A DNA stretch of 64,000 bases from contig NZ_CP097289.1 in assembly GCF_023498005.1 (NCBI RefSeq), positions 5,704,001-5,768,000 on the forward strand, written 5' to 3'. The stretch comes from Streptomyces durmitorensis. Lineage in GTDB: Bacteria > Actinomycetota > Actinomycetes > Streptomycetales > Streptomycetaceae. Below, in pieces: positions 28,635 to 38,321 of the stretch (positions are counted from its first letter, which is position 1; each line of letters opens with the position of its first letter). Under the pieces are notes generated by a model. That model searched no databases. It was not told where the DNA came from and saw only the letters and a program-made list of their open reading frames with translations. The position numbers and the translations under genes were made by a program.

Positions 28635-29175
28635 CGGTGCTCGCTCCCCAATCGTGGGCGGACCGGGTCCGTAGTCGTGGGCGGACCGGGTCCGTCCGTC
28701 GCGCGCTGTCCGTCCGTCCCGCTCAACGTGCATCCGCCCGTCCGGTTTGCCAAGAGGGCCCACCGGTTTGCGGGGAGGGTTCATCGTCGACGGATGGCGC
28801 GAAAGTCTCTGTGCAGAGTGTCAAAGTTCCACCCCTGCTTTTGTACACATACGGCTCATGACGACTCCCGGGTGGAGGGCGATAGCCTTGACCCGTGATC
28901 AGCGCGATATCCCGCGGGGGCGTGTACGCCCCCGCCCTGCGCCCGGGGAACACGGAGGACATCCGTGCCCGGGGCGTCGCTGACGCTTCTTCGCGGTGCG
29001 GCCAGCCAGATCATCCCGGCCATCGGTCAGCGAAACCGCTGAAAATGGCGGATAACCGCCCGCTCATCTCTCACCGCGGCATAACGTCGACTTCGACCGG
29101 AGACCCCGCGTCGCGGCGTTACGTCGGATCACTTCCCTACGTCACGCAACGGCGCGCGACAGGAGTCAGAGGACA
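28635..29175. other. intergenic region between PfpI-like gene and gdh
   Basis: 541 bases. It contains the 21-bp direct repeat TCGTGGGCGGACCGGGTCCG (28652 and 28675), a perfect inverted repeat GCGGGGGCG/CGCCCCCGC around 28914-28935 and three ACGTC sites (29084, 29121, 29139) in the 95 bases before gdh. AT-richer patches around 28800-28860 and 29030-29090 are likely promoter regions. No convincing gene is present. Confidence 0.55.
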
Positions 29176-32100
29176 ATGCAGACCAAGCTGGACGAAGCCA
29201 AAGCCGAGCTGCTCACAAGGGCGGCCCGGGTAGCTGAGAACAGCCCGGTTGGGGGGCGCCTACCGAATGGGGCACCCACCGGGTCGAAGGGCGACGAGGC
29301 CACGCCCGACCAGGACACGGCCCTCGCGTTCCTCCAGCGCTACTACCTGCACACCGCCCCGGAGGATCTCGCCGACCGTGACCCGGTCGACGTCTTCGGA
29401 GCAGCCTTCTCCCATTACCGGCTGGCCGAGAACCGCCCGCAGGGCACGGCCAACGTCAGAGTGCACACCCCGACCGTCGAGGAGAACGGCTGGACGTGCA
29501 GCCACTCCGTCGTCGAGGTGGTCACCGACGACATGCCCTTCCTGGTCGACTCGGTCACCAATGAGCTCTCGCGGCAGGGGCGCGGCATCCATGTCGTCAT
29601 CCACCCCCAGGTCGTCGTACGACGGGATCTGACCGGCAAGCTCCTCGAGGTCCTCACCGACCCCGGCACGGAGCGCCCGCACGACGCGGTCACCGAGTCC
29701 TGGATCCACGTCGAGATGGACCGCGAGACCGACCGCGCGGACCTCAAGCAGATCAGCGCCGATCTGCTCCGGGTCCTCTCCGACGTACGCGAGACCGTCG
29801 AGGACTGGGAGAAGATGCGCGATGCCGCGCTGCGCATCGCCGATGAGCTGCCCTCCGAGCCGACCGCCGACGACCTGCGCGACCAGGAGGTCGACGAGGC
29901 CCGCGAGCTCCTTCGCTGGCTCGCCGACAACCACTTCACCTTCCTCGGCTTCCGTGAGTACGACCTCAACGACGACGACTCGCTCGCCGCGGTGCCCGGC
30001 ACCGGCCTCGGCATCCTGCGCGCCGACCCGCAGCACGACGGGGAGGAGGACCACCCGGTCAGCCCCTCCTTCAGTCGGCTGCCCGCGGACGCGCGTGCCA
30101 AGGCCCGTGAGCACAAGCTGCTCGTGCTGACCAAGGCCAACAGCCGCGCCACCGTGCACCGGCCCAGCTACCTCGACTACGTCGGCGTGAAGAAGTTCGA
30201 CGCCGAGGGCAACGTGATCGGCGAGCGGCGCTTCCTCGGGCTCTTCTCGTCCGCCGCGTACACCGAGTCCGTGCGCCGGGTGCCGGTCATCCGGCGCAAG
30301 GTCCAGGAGGTCCTCAAGGGTGCGGGCTTCTCGCCCAACAGCCACGACGGCCGCGACCTGCTCCAGATCCTGGAGACGTACCCCCGCGACGAGCTCTTCC
30401 AGACCCCGCCCGACGAGCTGCGCGCCATCGTCACGTCCGTGCTCTACCTCCAGGAGCGGCGCAGGCTGCGGCTCTACCTGCGCAAGGACGAGTACGGCCG
30501 TTACTACTCGGCCCTGGTCTACCTGCCGCGTGACCGCTACACCACCGGCGTGCGCCTGCGGATCATCGACATCCTCAAGGAGGAGCTCGGCGGCGACAGC
30601 GTCGACTTCACCGCCTGGAACACCGAGTCGATCCTCTCCCGGCTGCACTTCGTGGTGCGTGTCGCGCCGGGCGGCGGGCTCCCGCAGCTCACCGACGCCG
30701 ACACCGACCGCATCGAGGCGCGGCTCGTCGAGGCCGCACGCTCCTGGGCCGACGGCTTCGGCGAGGCGCTGACCGCCGAGTGCGGCGAGGAGCGCGCCGC
30801 CGAACTCCTTCGCCGCTACTCGGGCGCCTTCCCCGAGGGGTACAAGGCCGACCACACGCCGCGCGCCGCCGTCGCCGACCTCCAGCACCTGGAGCAGCTC
30901 AAGCACGGGCGCGAGGACTTCGCGCTCAGCCTGTACGAGCCGGTGGGCGCCGCCCCCGGCGAGCGCCGCTTCAAGATCTACCGCTCGGGCGGCCAGGTCT
31001 CGCTCTCCGCCGTCCTGCCGGTCCTCCAGCGCCTGGGCGTCGAGGTCACCGACGAGCGGCCCTACGAGCTGCGCTGCACCGACCGCACGAACGCGTGGAT
31101 CTACGACTTCGGCCTTCGCCTGCCCAAGTCGCAGAACGGCAACGGCGACTATCTCGGCGACGACGGCCGCGAGCGCTTCCAGGAGGCCTTCTCCGCCGCC
31201 TGGACGGGCGAGGCCGAGGTCGACGGGTTCAACTCGCTCGTCCTGCGGGCCGGGCTCAACTGGCGTCAGGCGATGGTCCTTCGCGCCTACGCCAAGTACC
31301 TGCGCCAGGCGGGCTCCACGTTCAGCCAGGACTACATGGAGGACACCCTCCGCAACAACGTCCACACCACCCGCCTGCTCGTCTCGCTCTTCGAGGCGCG
31401 GATGTCCCCGGACCGCCAGCGCGCCGGGACCGAGCTGACCGACGGGCTCCTGGAGGAGCTGGACGGCGCGCTCGACCAGGTGGCGAGCCTGGACGAGGAC
31501 CGCATCCTGCGGTCCTTCCTCACCGTCATCAAGGCGACGCTGCGCACGAACTTCTTCCAGGAGGCGGAGGGCGGCAAGCCGCACAACTACGTCTCCATGA
31601 AGTTCGACCCGCAGGCCATCCCGGACCTTCCGGCGCCGCGTCCGGCGTACGAGATCTGGGTGTACTCGCCGCGCGTCGAGGGCGTGCACCTGCGCTTCGG
31701 CAAGGTCGCCCGCGGTGGTCTTCGCTGGTCCGACCGGCGTGAGGACTTCCGCACCGAGATCCTCGGTCTGGTCAAGGCGCAGATGGTGAAGAACACCGTC
31801 ATCGTGCCCGTCGGCGCCAAGGGCGGCTTCGTCGCCAAGCAGCTGCCCGACCCGTCCGTGGACCGCGACGCGTGGCTGGCCGAGGGCGTGGCCTGCTACA
31901 AGACGTTCATCTCGGCGCTGCTCGACATCACCGACAACCTGGTCGCGGGCGAGGTCGTGCCGCCGGCCGACGTCGTGCGGCACGACGAGGACGACACGTA
32001 CCTCGTGGTCGCGGCCGACAAGGGGACGGCGACCTTCTCGGACATCGCGAACGAGGTCGCCCAGTCCTACAACTTCTGGCTCGGTGACGCCTTCGCCTCC

Positions 32101-34122
32101 GGCGGCTCCGCCGGTTACGACCACAAGGGCATGGGCATCACCGCCCGCGGCGCCTGGGAGTCCGTCAAGCGGCACTTCCGGGAGCTGGGCACCGACACCC
32201 AGACCGAGGACTTCACGGTCGTCGGCGTCGGCGACATGTCCGGTGACGTGTTCGGCAACGGAATGCTCCTCAGCGAGCACATCCGCCTGGTGGCCGCCTT
32301 CGACCACCGGCACATCGTCATCGACCCGAGGCCCGACGCCGCCACCTCGTACGCCGAGCGGCGCCGCCTCTTCGAGCTGCCGCGCAGCTCCTGGGCGGAC
32401 TACAACAAGGAGCTGCTCTCCGCGGGCGGCGGGATCTTCCCGCGCAGCGCCAAGGCGATCCAGCTGAACGCCCACATCCGCGAGGCACTCGGCATCGAGA
32501 CGGGCGTCGCGAAGATGACCCCGGCCGACCTGATGAAGGCGATCCTCCAGGCGCCGGTCGATCTGCTGTGGAACGGCGGCATCGGTACGTACGTGAAGTC
32601 GTCGGCCGAGTCGAACAGCGATGTCGGCGACAAGGCGAACGACGCGATCCGCGTGAACGGCGCCGACCTGCGCGTCAAGGTCGTCGGCGAGGGCGGCAAC
32701 CTCGGTCTGACCCAGCTGGGCCGCATCGAGTTCGCGCGCGCCGGCGGGCACATCAACACCGACGCCATCGACAACAGCGCGGGCGTGGACACCTCCGACC
32801 ACGAGGTGAACATCAAGATCCTGCTCAACGCGGTCGTCGGAGCCGGCGACATGACCGTCAAGCAGCGCAACAAGTTCCTCGCCGCGATGACGGACGAGGT
32901 CGGGACCCTGGTCCTGCGCAACAACTACGCGCAGAACACCGCCCTGTCGAACGCGGTCGCCCAGTCCCCGTCCCTCCTCCACGCCCACCAGCGCTTCATG
33001 CGCCGCCTGGGCCGTGACGGTCACCTGGACCGGGGCCTGGAGTTCCTGCCGACCGACCGGCAGATCCGTGAGCTCCTGAACTCCGGCCGCGGGCTCAGCC
33101 AGCCCGAGCTCGCCGTGCTCCTCGCGTACACGAAGATCACGGCCGCCGACGAGCTGATCCAGACCACGCTCCCGGACGACGACTACCTGCGCCGTCTGCT
33201 GCACGCGTACTTCCCCCAGGCACTTCAGGAGAAGTTCCCCGAGCAGATCGACGAGCACGCGCTGCGCCGCGAGATCATCACCACGGTTCTGGTCAACGAC
33301 ACGGTGAACACCGGTGGTTCGACCTTCCTGCACCGCCTCCGCGAGGAGACGGGCGCCTCGCTCGAGGAGATCGTGCGGGCGCAGCTCGCGGCCCGCGAGA
33401 TCTTCGGTCTGAGCAAGGTCTGGGACGCGGTCGAGGCGCTCGACAACGTGGTGGCGGCCGACGTCCAGACGCGCGTCCGGCTGCACTCGCGCCGTCTGGT
33501 CGAGCGCGGCACGCGCTGGCTGCTCAACAACCGGCCGCAGCCGCTCCAGCTCGCCGAGACCATCGACTTCTTCAGCGAGGGAGTCGCCGAGGTCTGGACC
33601 GAGCTGCCCAAGCTGCTGCGCGGCTCCGACCAGGAGTGGTACCAGAGCATCCGGGACGAGCTGACGGGCGCGGGCGTCCCCGACGAACTCGCCCAGCGCG
33701 TCGCCGGGTTCTCGTCGGCCTTCCCGTCGCTGGACATCGTGGCGATCGCCGACCGCATGGACAAGGAGCCGATGGCCGTCGCCGAGGTCTACTACGACCT
33801 CGCGGATCGGCTGCGGATCACCCAGCTCATGGACCGCATCATCGAGCTGCCGCGGGCCGACCGCTGGCAGTCGATGGCGCGTGCGTCGATCCGCGAGGAC
33901 CTGTACGCGGCGCACGCCGCCCTGACGGCCGACGTGCTCGCCGCCGGGAACGGCGAGGACACTCCCGAGCAGCGCTTCAAGGCCTGGGAGGAGAAGAACG
34001 CGGCGATCCTGAGCCGGTCGCGGACGACGCTGGACGAGATCCAGAGCTCGGACGCGTTCGACCTGGCGAACCTGTCGGTCGCCATGCGGACCATGAGGAC
34101 GCTGCTGCGCACCCACTCGTAG
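29176..34122 (+). CDS. gdh: NAD-specific glutamate dehydrogenase, large (180-kDa) type
   Basis: Protein of 1648 residues, the size of the large NAD-GDH first described in Streptomyces clavuligerus. It oxidises glutamate to 2-oxoglutarate and ammonia, a catabolic reaction. The long N-terminal part carries ACT-like regulatory regions (VEVVTDDMPFLVDSVTNELS). The catalytic core lies at roughly residues 800-1250, with RGGLRWSDRREDFRTEILGL, the substrate region VGAKGGFVAKQLP and VGVGDMSGDVFGNGMLLS of the dinucleotide region. The helical C-terminus follows. The ATG at 29176 has CAGAGGA just upstream. It is monocistronic, with its own long upstream region and a strong terminator. Confidence 0.96.
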   Translation: MQTKLDEAKAELLTRAARVAENSPVGGRLPNGAPTGSKGDEATPDQDTALAFLQRYYLHTAPEDLADRDPVDVFGAAFSHYRLAENRPQGTANVRVHTPTVEENGWTCSHSVVEVVTDDMPFLVDSVTNELSRQGRGIHVVIHPQVVVRRDLTGKLLEVLTDPGTERPHDAVTESWIHVEMDRETDRADLKQISADLLRVLSDVRETVEDWEKMRDAALRIADELPSEPTADDLRDQEVDEARELLRWLADNHFTFLGFREYDLNDDDSLAAVPGTGLGILRADPQHDGEEDHPVSPSFSRLPADARAKAREHKLLVLTKANSRATVHRPSYLDYVGVKKFDAEGNVIGERRFLGLFSSAAYTESVRRVPVIRRKVQEVLKGAGFSPNSHDGRDLLQILETYPRDELFQTPPDELRAIVTSVLYLQERRRLRLYLRKDEYGRYYSALVYLPRDRYTTGVRLRIIDILKEELGGDSVDFTAWNTESILSRLHFVVRVAPGGGLPQLTDADTDRIEARLVEAARSWADGFGEALTAECGEERAAELLRRYSGAFPEGYKADHTPRAAVADLQHLEQLKHGREDFALSLYEPVGAAPGERRFKIYRSGGQVSLSAVLPVLQRLGVEVTDERPYELRCTDRTNAWIYDFGLRLPKSQNGNGDYLGDDGRERFQEAFSAAWTGEAEVDGFNSLVLRAGLNWRQAMVLRAYAKYLRQAGSTFSQDYMEDTLRNNVHTTRLLVSLFEARMSPDRQRAGTELTDGLLEELDGALDQVASLDEDRILRSFLTVIKATLRTNFFQEAEGGKPHNYVSMKFDPQAIPDLPAPRPAYEIWVYSPRVEGVHLRFGKVARGGLRWSDRREDFRTEILGLVKAQMVKNTVIVPVGAKGGFVAKQLPDPSVDRDAWLAEGVACYKTFISALLDITDNLVAGEVVPPADVVRHDEDDTYLVVAADKGTATFSDIANEVAQSYNFWLGDAFASGGSAGYDHKGMGITARGAWESVKRHFRELGTDTQTEDFTVVGVGDMSGDVFGNGMLLSEHIRLVAAFDHRHIVIDPRPDAATSYAERRRLFELPRSSWADYNKELLSAGGGIFPRSAKAIQLNAHIREALGIETGVAKMTPADLMKAILQAPVDLLWNGGIGTYVKSSAESNSDVGDKANDAIRVNGADLRVKVVGEGGNLGLTQLGRIEFARAGGHINTDAIDNSAGVDTSDHEVNIKILLNAVVGAGDMTVKQRNKFLAAMTDEVGTLVLRNNYAQNTALSNAVAQSPSLLHAHQRFMRRLGRDGHLDRGLEFLPTDRQIRELLNSGRGLSQPELAVLLAYTKITAADELIQTTLPDDDYLRRLLHAYFPQALQEKFPEQIDEHALRREIITTVLVNDTVNTGGSTFLHRLREETGASLEEIVRAQLAAREIFGLSKVWDAVEALDNVVAADVQTRVRLHSRRLVERGTRWLLNNRPQPLQLAETIDFFSEGVAEVWTELPKLLRGSDQEWYQSIRDELTGAGVPDELAQRVAGFSSAFPSLDIVAIADRMDKEPMAVAEVYYDLADRLRITQLMDRIIELPRADRWQSMARASIREDLYAAHAALTADVLAAGNGEDTPEQRFKAWEEKNAAILSRSRTTLDEIQSSDAFDLANLSVAMRTMRTLLRTHS

Positions 34123-34138
34123 TCCGTCGTACGTCGAT

Positions 34139-34177
34139 GGGGGCGCCCCGAGCCTGACGGCTCGGGGCGCCCCCTTT
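34139..34177 (+). terminator. gdh terminator
   Basis: Perfect 16-bp stem, 34139-34154 against 34159-34174, loop TGAC, followed by TTT, 17 bases after the gdh stop. It cleanly separates the housekeeping region from the wall-polymer cluster. Confidence 0.93.
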
Positions 34178-34275
34178 CGCGTATCGGGACTAGGCCGTTC
34201 ACACCCCCCTGAAGAGCGCCAATCGGGCATTAGCGATAATTAGTAGGATGAGCTGGCATCTGACTGGAGGGACGC

Positions 34276-37164
34276 ATGGGAGCGATAGGTGAGCGGGGGA
34301 CGCCGGAGGCGCGACCCGATGTGTCCGTAGTGGTGATCGTCTACAACGACGCCGAGCGGCTGCCGACCGCCGTCCAGTCGGTGCTCGACCAGACGCTGCG
34401 CGGCGTCGAGGTCGTCATCGTCGACGACTGCAGCACGGACGGCTCGTACGGGACGGCGCAGGAGCTGGCCGCCGAGCACCCCGAGCGGGTGCGGGCCTAC
34501 CAGCTCCCGGAGAACAGCGGCGCGGGCGGTGAACCCCGCAACGTAGGAATCGGCCACACCGTCGGCCGCCACGTGATGTTCCTCGACAGCGACGACGTCC
34601 TGGAGCGCAACGCCTGCCGCAACCTCCTGGAGGCCGCCGAGCGCGACGGCTCCGACATCGTCTCCGGGCTCTGCGTACGCCTTTCCATGGACACCCGCAA
34701 CAAGAAGCGCGACCGGTGGTACCCCTGGCTCTACGCCACGACCCGCACCCTGGAGTCCGTCACCGAGCTGCCCGACCTGTTCGTCTGGGACACGCTCTCC
34801 ACGAACAAGCTCTACCGCCGCGACTTCCTCGTCGAGAACGCCCTGCGCTTCCCCAAGGGGATGTTCTACGAGGACCTGATGTTCATCGCCGAGGCCTACC
34901 TCGCCGCCGAGCGCATCACGCTCATCCCCAACCAGGTCTACTTCTGGCACGTCCACGAGCGGGCCGAGGCGAAGTCCGTGACCAACCGGCGCCACGAGAT
35001 GACCAACTTCGAGCACCGCCTTGAGATCCACCGCCGGATCGACGCGCTGCTCGCGGAGCGCGGCCTCGACGAGCTGCGCCTGGCCAAGGACATCAAGTTC
35101 CTCAAGCACGACCTGGTGCTCCACCTGCGCGACCTGCCCTTCCGCGACGCCTCCTTCCGGCAGGAATTCGCGGGCCTCGCGCGCGGCTATCTCGCCGGCC
35201 TCGACCGCGCCGCGTACGCCGAGGTGCAGCCCATTCAGGCCATCTGCGGCTACCTCCTGGAGCAGGGCGACTGGGAGAACCTGCTGCCAGCCGTCGACAC
35301 CCTCACCAACCGCGACAAGATCTCCGCGCCGCTGGCCGAGCGGGACGGCCACGTGTACTGGTGCGCCGAGCACCTCGACGACCCGTTCGGCCGCCAGGTC
35401 CTCGACGTCACCGCGCTCGGCTATCACAGCAAGCGCTTCGACCAGATGTTCCTGCGCAACGTCCTGACGCGGTACGAGGAGTCGGCGGGGACGGTGCGCA
35501 TGGCGGGCCGCATCACCAACCCGCTCGGCACCGTCGCACCGGACGCCGTGCTCACCGCCGAGCTGGAGTTCAGCGCGCGCCGCCGCAGCCTCCAGTCCTT
35601 CCGCTTCCCGGTATCCGCCGTGCGGTACGAGGGTGATGTCATCACCTGGGAGGCGTCCGCCGACCTCGCCCGGCGCCTTCGCCCGCTCGGCGTCGTCGAC
35701 GCGGTGTGGGACGTGCGCCTGCACCTCACCGCCGACGGCGTGCGCACCCGGACGCGGCTCACCGCGGGCGACCCGGGGCTCGCCGAGGGGATGCTTCCGG
35801 TGCGGCCGAGGCTGACCCGCCTGGTCGCCGACCACCTGGAGCCGGAGGTCTCGCAGCGCGGCCACCTCGCGTTCCGCCTCGTCACGCGGGACGCGGCGGG
35901 CGGCCGGATCCAGGACCTGGTGGCGCGCGGCACGCAGGGCGTACCGGGGCGGCTCGCCAAGTCCGGCTTCCGCAGGGCGAAGAAGCTGCGGAAGGACCTC
36001 ACGTCCGGGCAGAGCAGACTGCGCGTGTACGACGAGGTGTTCAGCCGCCTTCCGGTGAAGAAGGGCACGGTCGTCTTCGAGAGCCACCTCGGCAAGCAGT
36101 ACAGCGACAGCCCCCGGGCGATCTACGAGGAGATGCGGCGCCAGGGGCTCGACTTCGACGCCGTGTGGTCCTACACCGGGAACCCGAAGGGCTTCCCCGA
36201 GGACGCGACGCTGGTACGGCGCTGGTCGCTGCCGTACCTGCGGGCCCTGGCGCAGGCCGAGTTCTGGGTCGACAACCAGAGCTACCCGCTCAAGCTCACC
36301 AAGCGTCCAGGAACGACGTACATCCAGACCTGGCACGGCTCCGCGCTCAAGCGCATGGGCTTCGACGAGCCCGCGTGGAAGCTGCGCGGCAAGCCGCAGC
36401 AGGACGAGCAGCAGCGGGTGCTCGACCGCTTCGACCGCTTCCTGATCCGCTCCGAGCACGACGTGCGGACCCTCGCCAAGGCCCTGCGCCTGAAGGAGAA
36501 GGTGCTGCTGCGGGTCGGCTATCCGCGCAACGACGCGCTGGTGCGGGCGAAGAGGGCCGAGGACACGAGCGGTGTGCGCGAACGCGGTTCGCTGGCAGTG
36601 GAGTTGGGCATCCCCGAGGACAAGCAGGTGCTGCTCTACGCGCCGACCTTCCGCCGGCACGGCGGGCGGCACGGGCGCTTTGAACTGCCCTTCGACGTGG
36701 AGCGGTTCGCCGAGGAGTTCGGCGACCGGTACGTCCTGCTCGTGCGCTCGCACTACCTCAACCACGTGGTGCTCCCGCCGTCCGTGCGCGGACGCGTCAT
36801 CGACGTCTCCGCATACCACGACGTCACACCGCTCTATCAGCTCGCCGACGCGATGATCACCGACTACTCGTCCGTGATGTTCGACTACGCCCTTCTCGAC
36901 CGGCCGATGCTGTTCTTCACGTACGACTACGAGGAGTACGTGCACGAAGGGCGAGGCACTTACTTCGACCTGCGGGAACGGGCTCCCGGACCGGTCGTCG
37001 ACACCGAGGAGGAGCTGTTCGGGGCGCTGAAGGCGCTCGACGAGCAGGCACTTGAGTACGGGGACGCGCGGGCGCGGTTCGTGGCCGAGTTCGGTGAGTA
37101 CGACCGGGGCGATGCCGCCAAGAGCGTCGTCGATCAGTTCTTCTCGCACTGGAGCGGCAAGTGA
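34276..37164 (+). CDS. bifunctional GT2 glycosyltransferase / CDP-glycerol glycerophosphotransferase
   Basis: Protein of 962 residues. Residues ~15-240 are a GT-A glycosyltransferase (VSVVVIVYNDAERLP, FLDSDDVL as the metal motif). A beta-rich accessory region (with VWDVRLHLTADG) fills ~400-540. Residues ~600-955 are a TagF/TarF-like CDP-glycerol glycerophosphotransferase with the conserved histidine at 687 in QTWHGSALKRMG, YAPTFRRHGG, LLVRSHYLNH and ITDYSSVMFDY. Expected to add a sugar and glycerol-phosphate (or a similar polyol-phosphate) to a wall polymer on the cytoplasmic face. GGAGG lies 5 bases before the ATG. The end overlaps the next gene by four bases (GTGA). Confidence 0.92.
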   Translation: MGAIGERGTPEARPDVSVVVIVYNDAERLPTAVQSVLDQTLRGVEVVIVDDCSTDGSYGTAQELAAEHPERVRAYQLPENSGAGGEPRNVGIGHTVGRHVMFLDSDDVLERNACRNLLEAAERDGSDIVSGLCVRLSMDTRNKKRDRWYPWLYATTRTLESVTELPDLFVWDTLSTNKLYRRDFLVENALRFPKGMFYEDLMFIAEAYLAAERITLIPNQVYFWHVHERAEAKSVTNRRHEMTNFEHRLEIHRRIDALLAERGLDELRLAKDIKFLKHDLVLHLRDLPFRDASFRQEFAGLARGYLAGLDRAAYAEVQPIQAICGYLLEQGDWENLLPAVDTLTNRDKISAPLAERDGHVYWCAEHLDDPFGRQVLDVTALGYHSKRFDQMFLRNVLTRYEESAGTVRMAGRITNPLGTVAPDAVLTAELEFSARRRSLQSFRFPVSAVRYEGDVITWEASADLARRLRPLGVVDAVWDVRLHLTADGVRTRTRLTAGDPGLAEGMLPVRPRLTRLVADHLEPEVSQRGHLAFRLVTRDAAGGRIQDLVARGTQGVPGRLAKSGFRRAKKLRKDLTSGQSRLRVYDEVFSRLPVKKGTVVFESHLGKQYSDSPRAIYEEMRRQGLDFDAVWSYTGNPKGFPEDATLVRRWSLPYLRALAQAEFWVDNQSYPLKLTKRPGTTYIQTWHGSALKRMGFDEPAWKLRGKPQQDEQQRVLDRFDRFLIRSEHDVRTLAKALRLKEKVLLRVGYPRNDALVRAKRAEDTSGVRERGSLAVELGIPEDKQVLLYAPTFRRHGGRHGRFELPFDVERFAEEFGDRYVLLVRSHYLNHVVLPPSVRGRVIDVSAYHDVTPLYQLADAMITDYSSVMFDYALLDRPMLFFTYDYEEYVHEGRGTYFDLRERAPGPVVDTEEELFGALKALDEQALEYGDARARFVAEFGEYDRGDAAKSVVDQFFSHWSGK

Positions 37165-38303
37165 ACCGGGACATATTCTTCGTCTCCAACAGCGTCAACG
37201 AGCTGGGCGGGATCACCAGTTGGTCCCATCAGATGGCCCGCCTCTTCGTCGAGCGCGGCCACCGCGTGCACGTCATCGGCATCACCGACCCCGGCGTACC
37301 GCAGGACGTCGGCACGGACCTGCCGTACCCCACCACGACGCTGTACGACGAGCATCCGCCGCGTGTCGGCCCGGTGCGCGGCATCAAGGGGCGGCTCAAC
37401 GTGGCCGAGCACCGGCTGCGCGCGCGGCGCGAGGCGGGCATGCACGAGCAGGCCGCCAGGATGACCGCGCTCTTCGCGCAGGCCGGGCCCGGAGCCGTCG
37501 TCATCGTCACGCAGGTGTGGGCGATGGAGTGGGTCGAACTCGCCGACACCAGCGGCATGACGGTCATCGGCATGAGCCATGAGTCGTACGCCTACTCGCG
37601 GGCGTCCTCGCGCGGCAACCGTGTGCGCAAGCACTACAAGGACGTCGACCGGATGCTCGCGCTCACCCGCGAGGACGCCGACCTGTGGATCAGGCAGGGC
37701 CTGGACAACGCGTCCTTCATGCCGAACCCGCTGCCCTTCATGCCCGAGGTGCCCTCGCAGCGCACGGAGAAGGTCGTCACCAGCATCGGCAGGCTGCACG
37801 ACCAGAAGGGTATCGACATGCTCCTCGACACCTGGGCGGAGGTCGCGCCGCTGCACCCGGACTGGACGCTGCGGATCTACGGCTCCGGCGAGGACGAGGA
37901 GATCCTCAAGAAGCAGTGCACGTCGCTCGGCCTCGACGGCTCCGTGGAGTGGATGGGGCGGACGAGCGATGTGCCGGGCGCGCTGCGGGGCGGGTCGGTG
38001 TTCGTGCAGTCGTCGCGCGGCGAGGGCTTTCCGCTCGCGCTGATGGAGGCGATGGCCACCGCTGTGCCGTGCGCGGCCTTCGACTGCGCGCCGGGCGTGC
38101 ACGAGATCGTGCGGGACGGTGTGGACGGGCTGCTCGCGCGGCTCGGGAACACGGGTGAACTGGCGCGCAGGCTGGACACGTTGATGTCCGACAAGGAGCT
38201 GCGGGACCGGATGGGGGAGCTTGCCAGGGTGAACATCCAGCGCTACACGACGGATGAAGTCGTGCGGCGCTGGGAGGAGTTGTTCCTGTTCCTGGAGCGG
38301 TAG
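37161..38303 (+). CDS. GT4-family glycosyltransferase
   Basis: Protein of 380 residues with the GT-B fold. The acceptor half begins FFVSNSVNELGGITSWSHQ. The donor half has SIGRLHDQKGIDMLL, EWMGRTSDVPGALRGG and SSRGEGFPLALMEAMATAVP with the E-x7-E nucleotide-sugar motif. It uses a nucleotide sugar with retention. The GTG start overlaps the stop of the previous gene, so both are co-translated and likely act on the same polymer. It is convergent with the ABC transporter genes, 18 bases between stops. Confidence 0.93.
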   Translation: MNRDIFFVSNSVNELGGITSWSHQMARLFVERGHRVHVIGITDPGVPQDVGTDLPYPTTTLYDEHPPRVGPVRGIKGRLNVAEHRLRARREAGMHEQAARMTALFAQAGPGAVVIVTQVWAMEWVELADTSGMTVIGMSHESYAYSRASSRGNRVRKHYKDVDRMLALTREDADLWIRQGLDNASFMPNPLPFMPEVPSQRTEKVVTSIGRLHDQKGIDMLLDTWAEVAPLHPDWTLRIYGSGEDEEILKKQCTSLGLDGSVEWMGRTSDVPGALRGGSVFVQSSRGEGFPLALMEAMATAVPCAAFDCAPGVHEIVRDGVDGLLARLGNTGELARRLDTLMSDKELRDRMGELARVNIQRYTTDEVVRRWEELFLFLER

Positions 38304-38321
38304 GCCGCCGGGGCGGCTTCG

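Noticed and set aside
29260..34230. 1656-codon open frame antisense to gdh
   Set aside because: Shadow frame of a GC-rich gene; composition is Val/Leu/Asp/Arg-rich mirror of the sense codons and no domain is seen. The sense strand encodes a full-length recognised enzyme.
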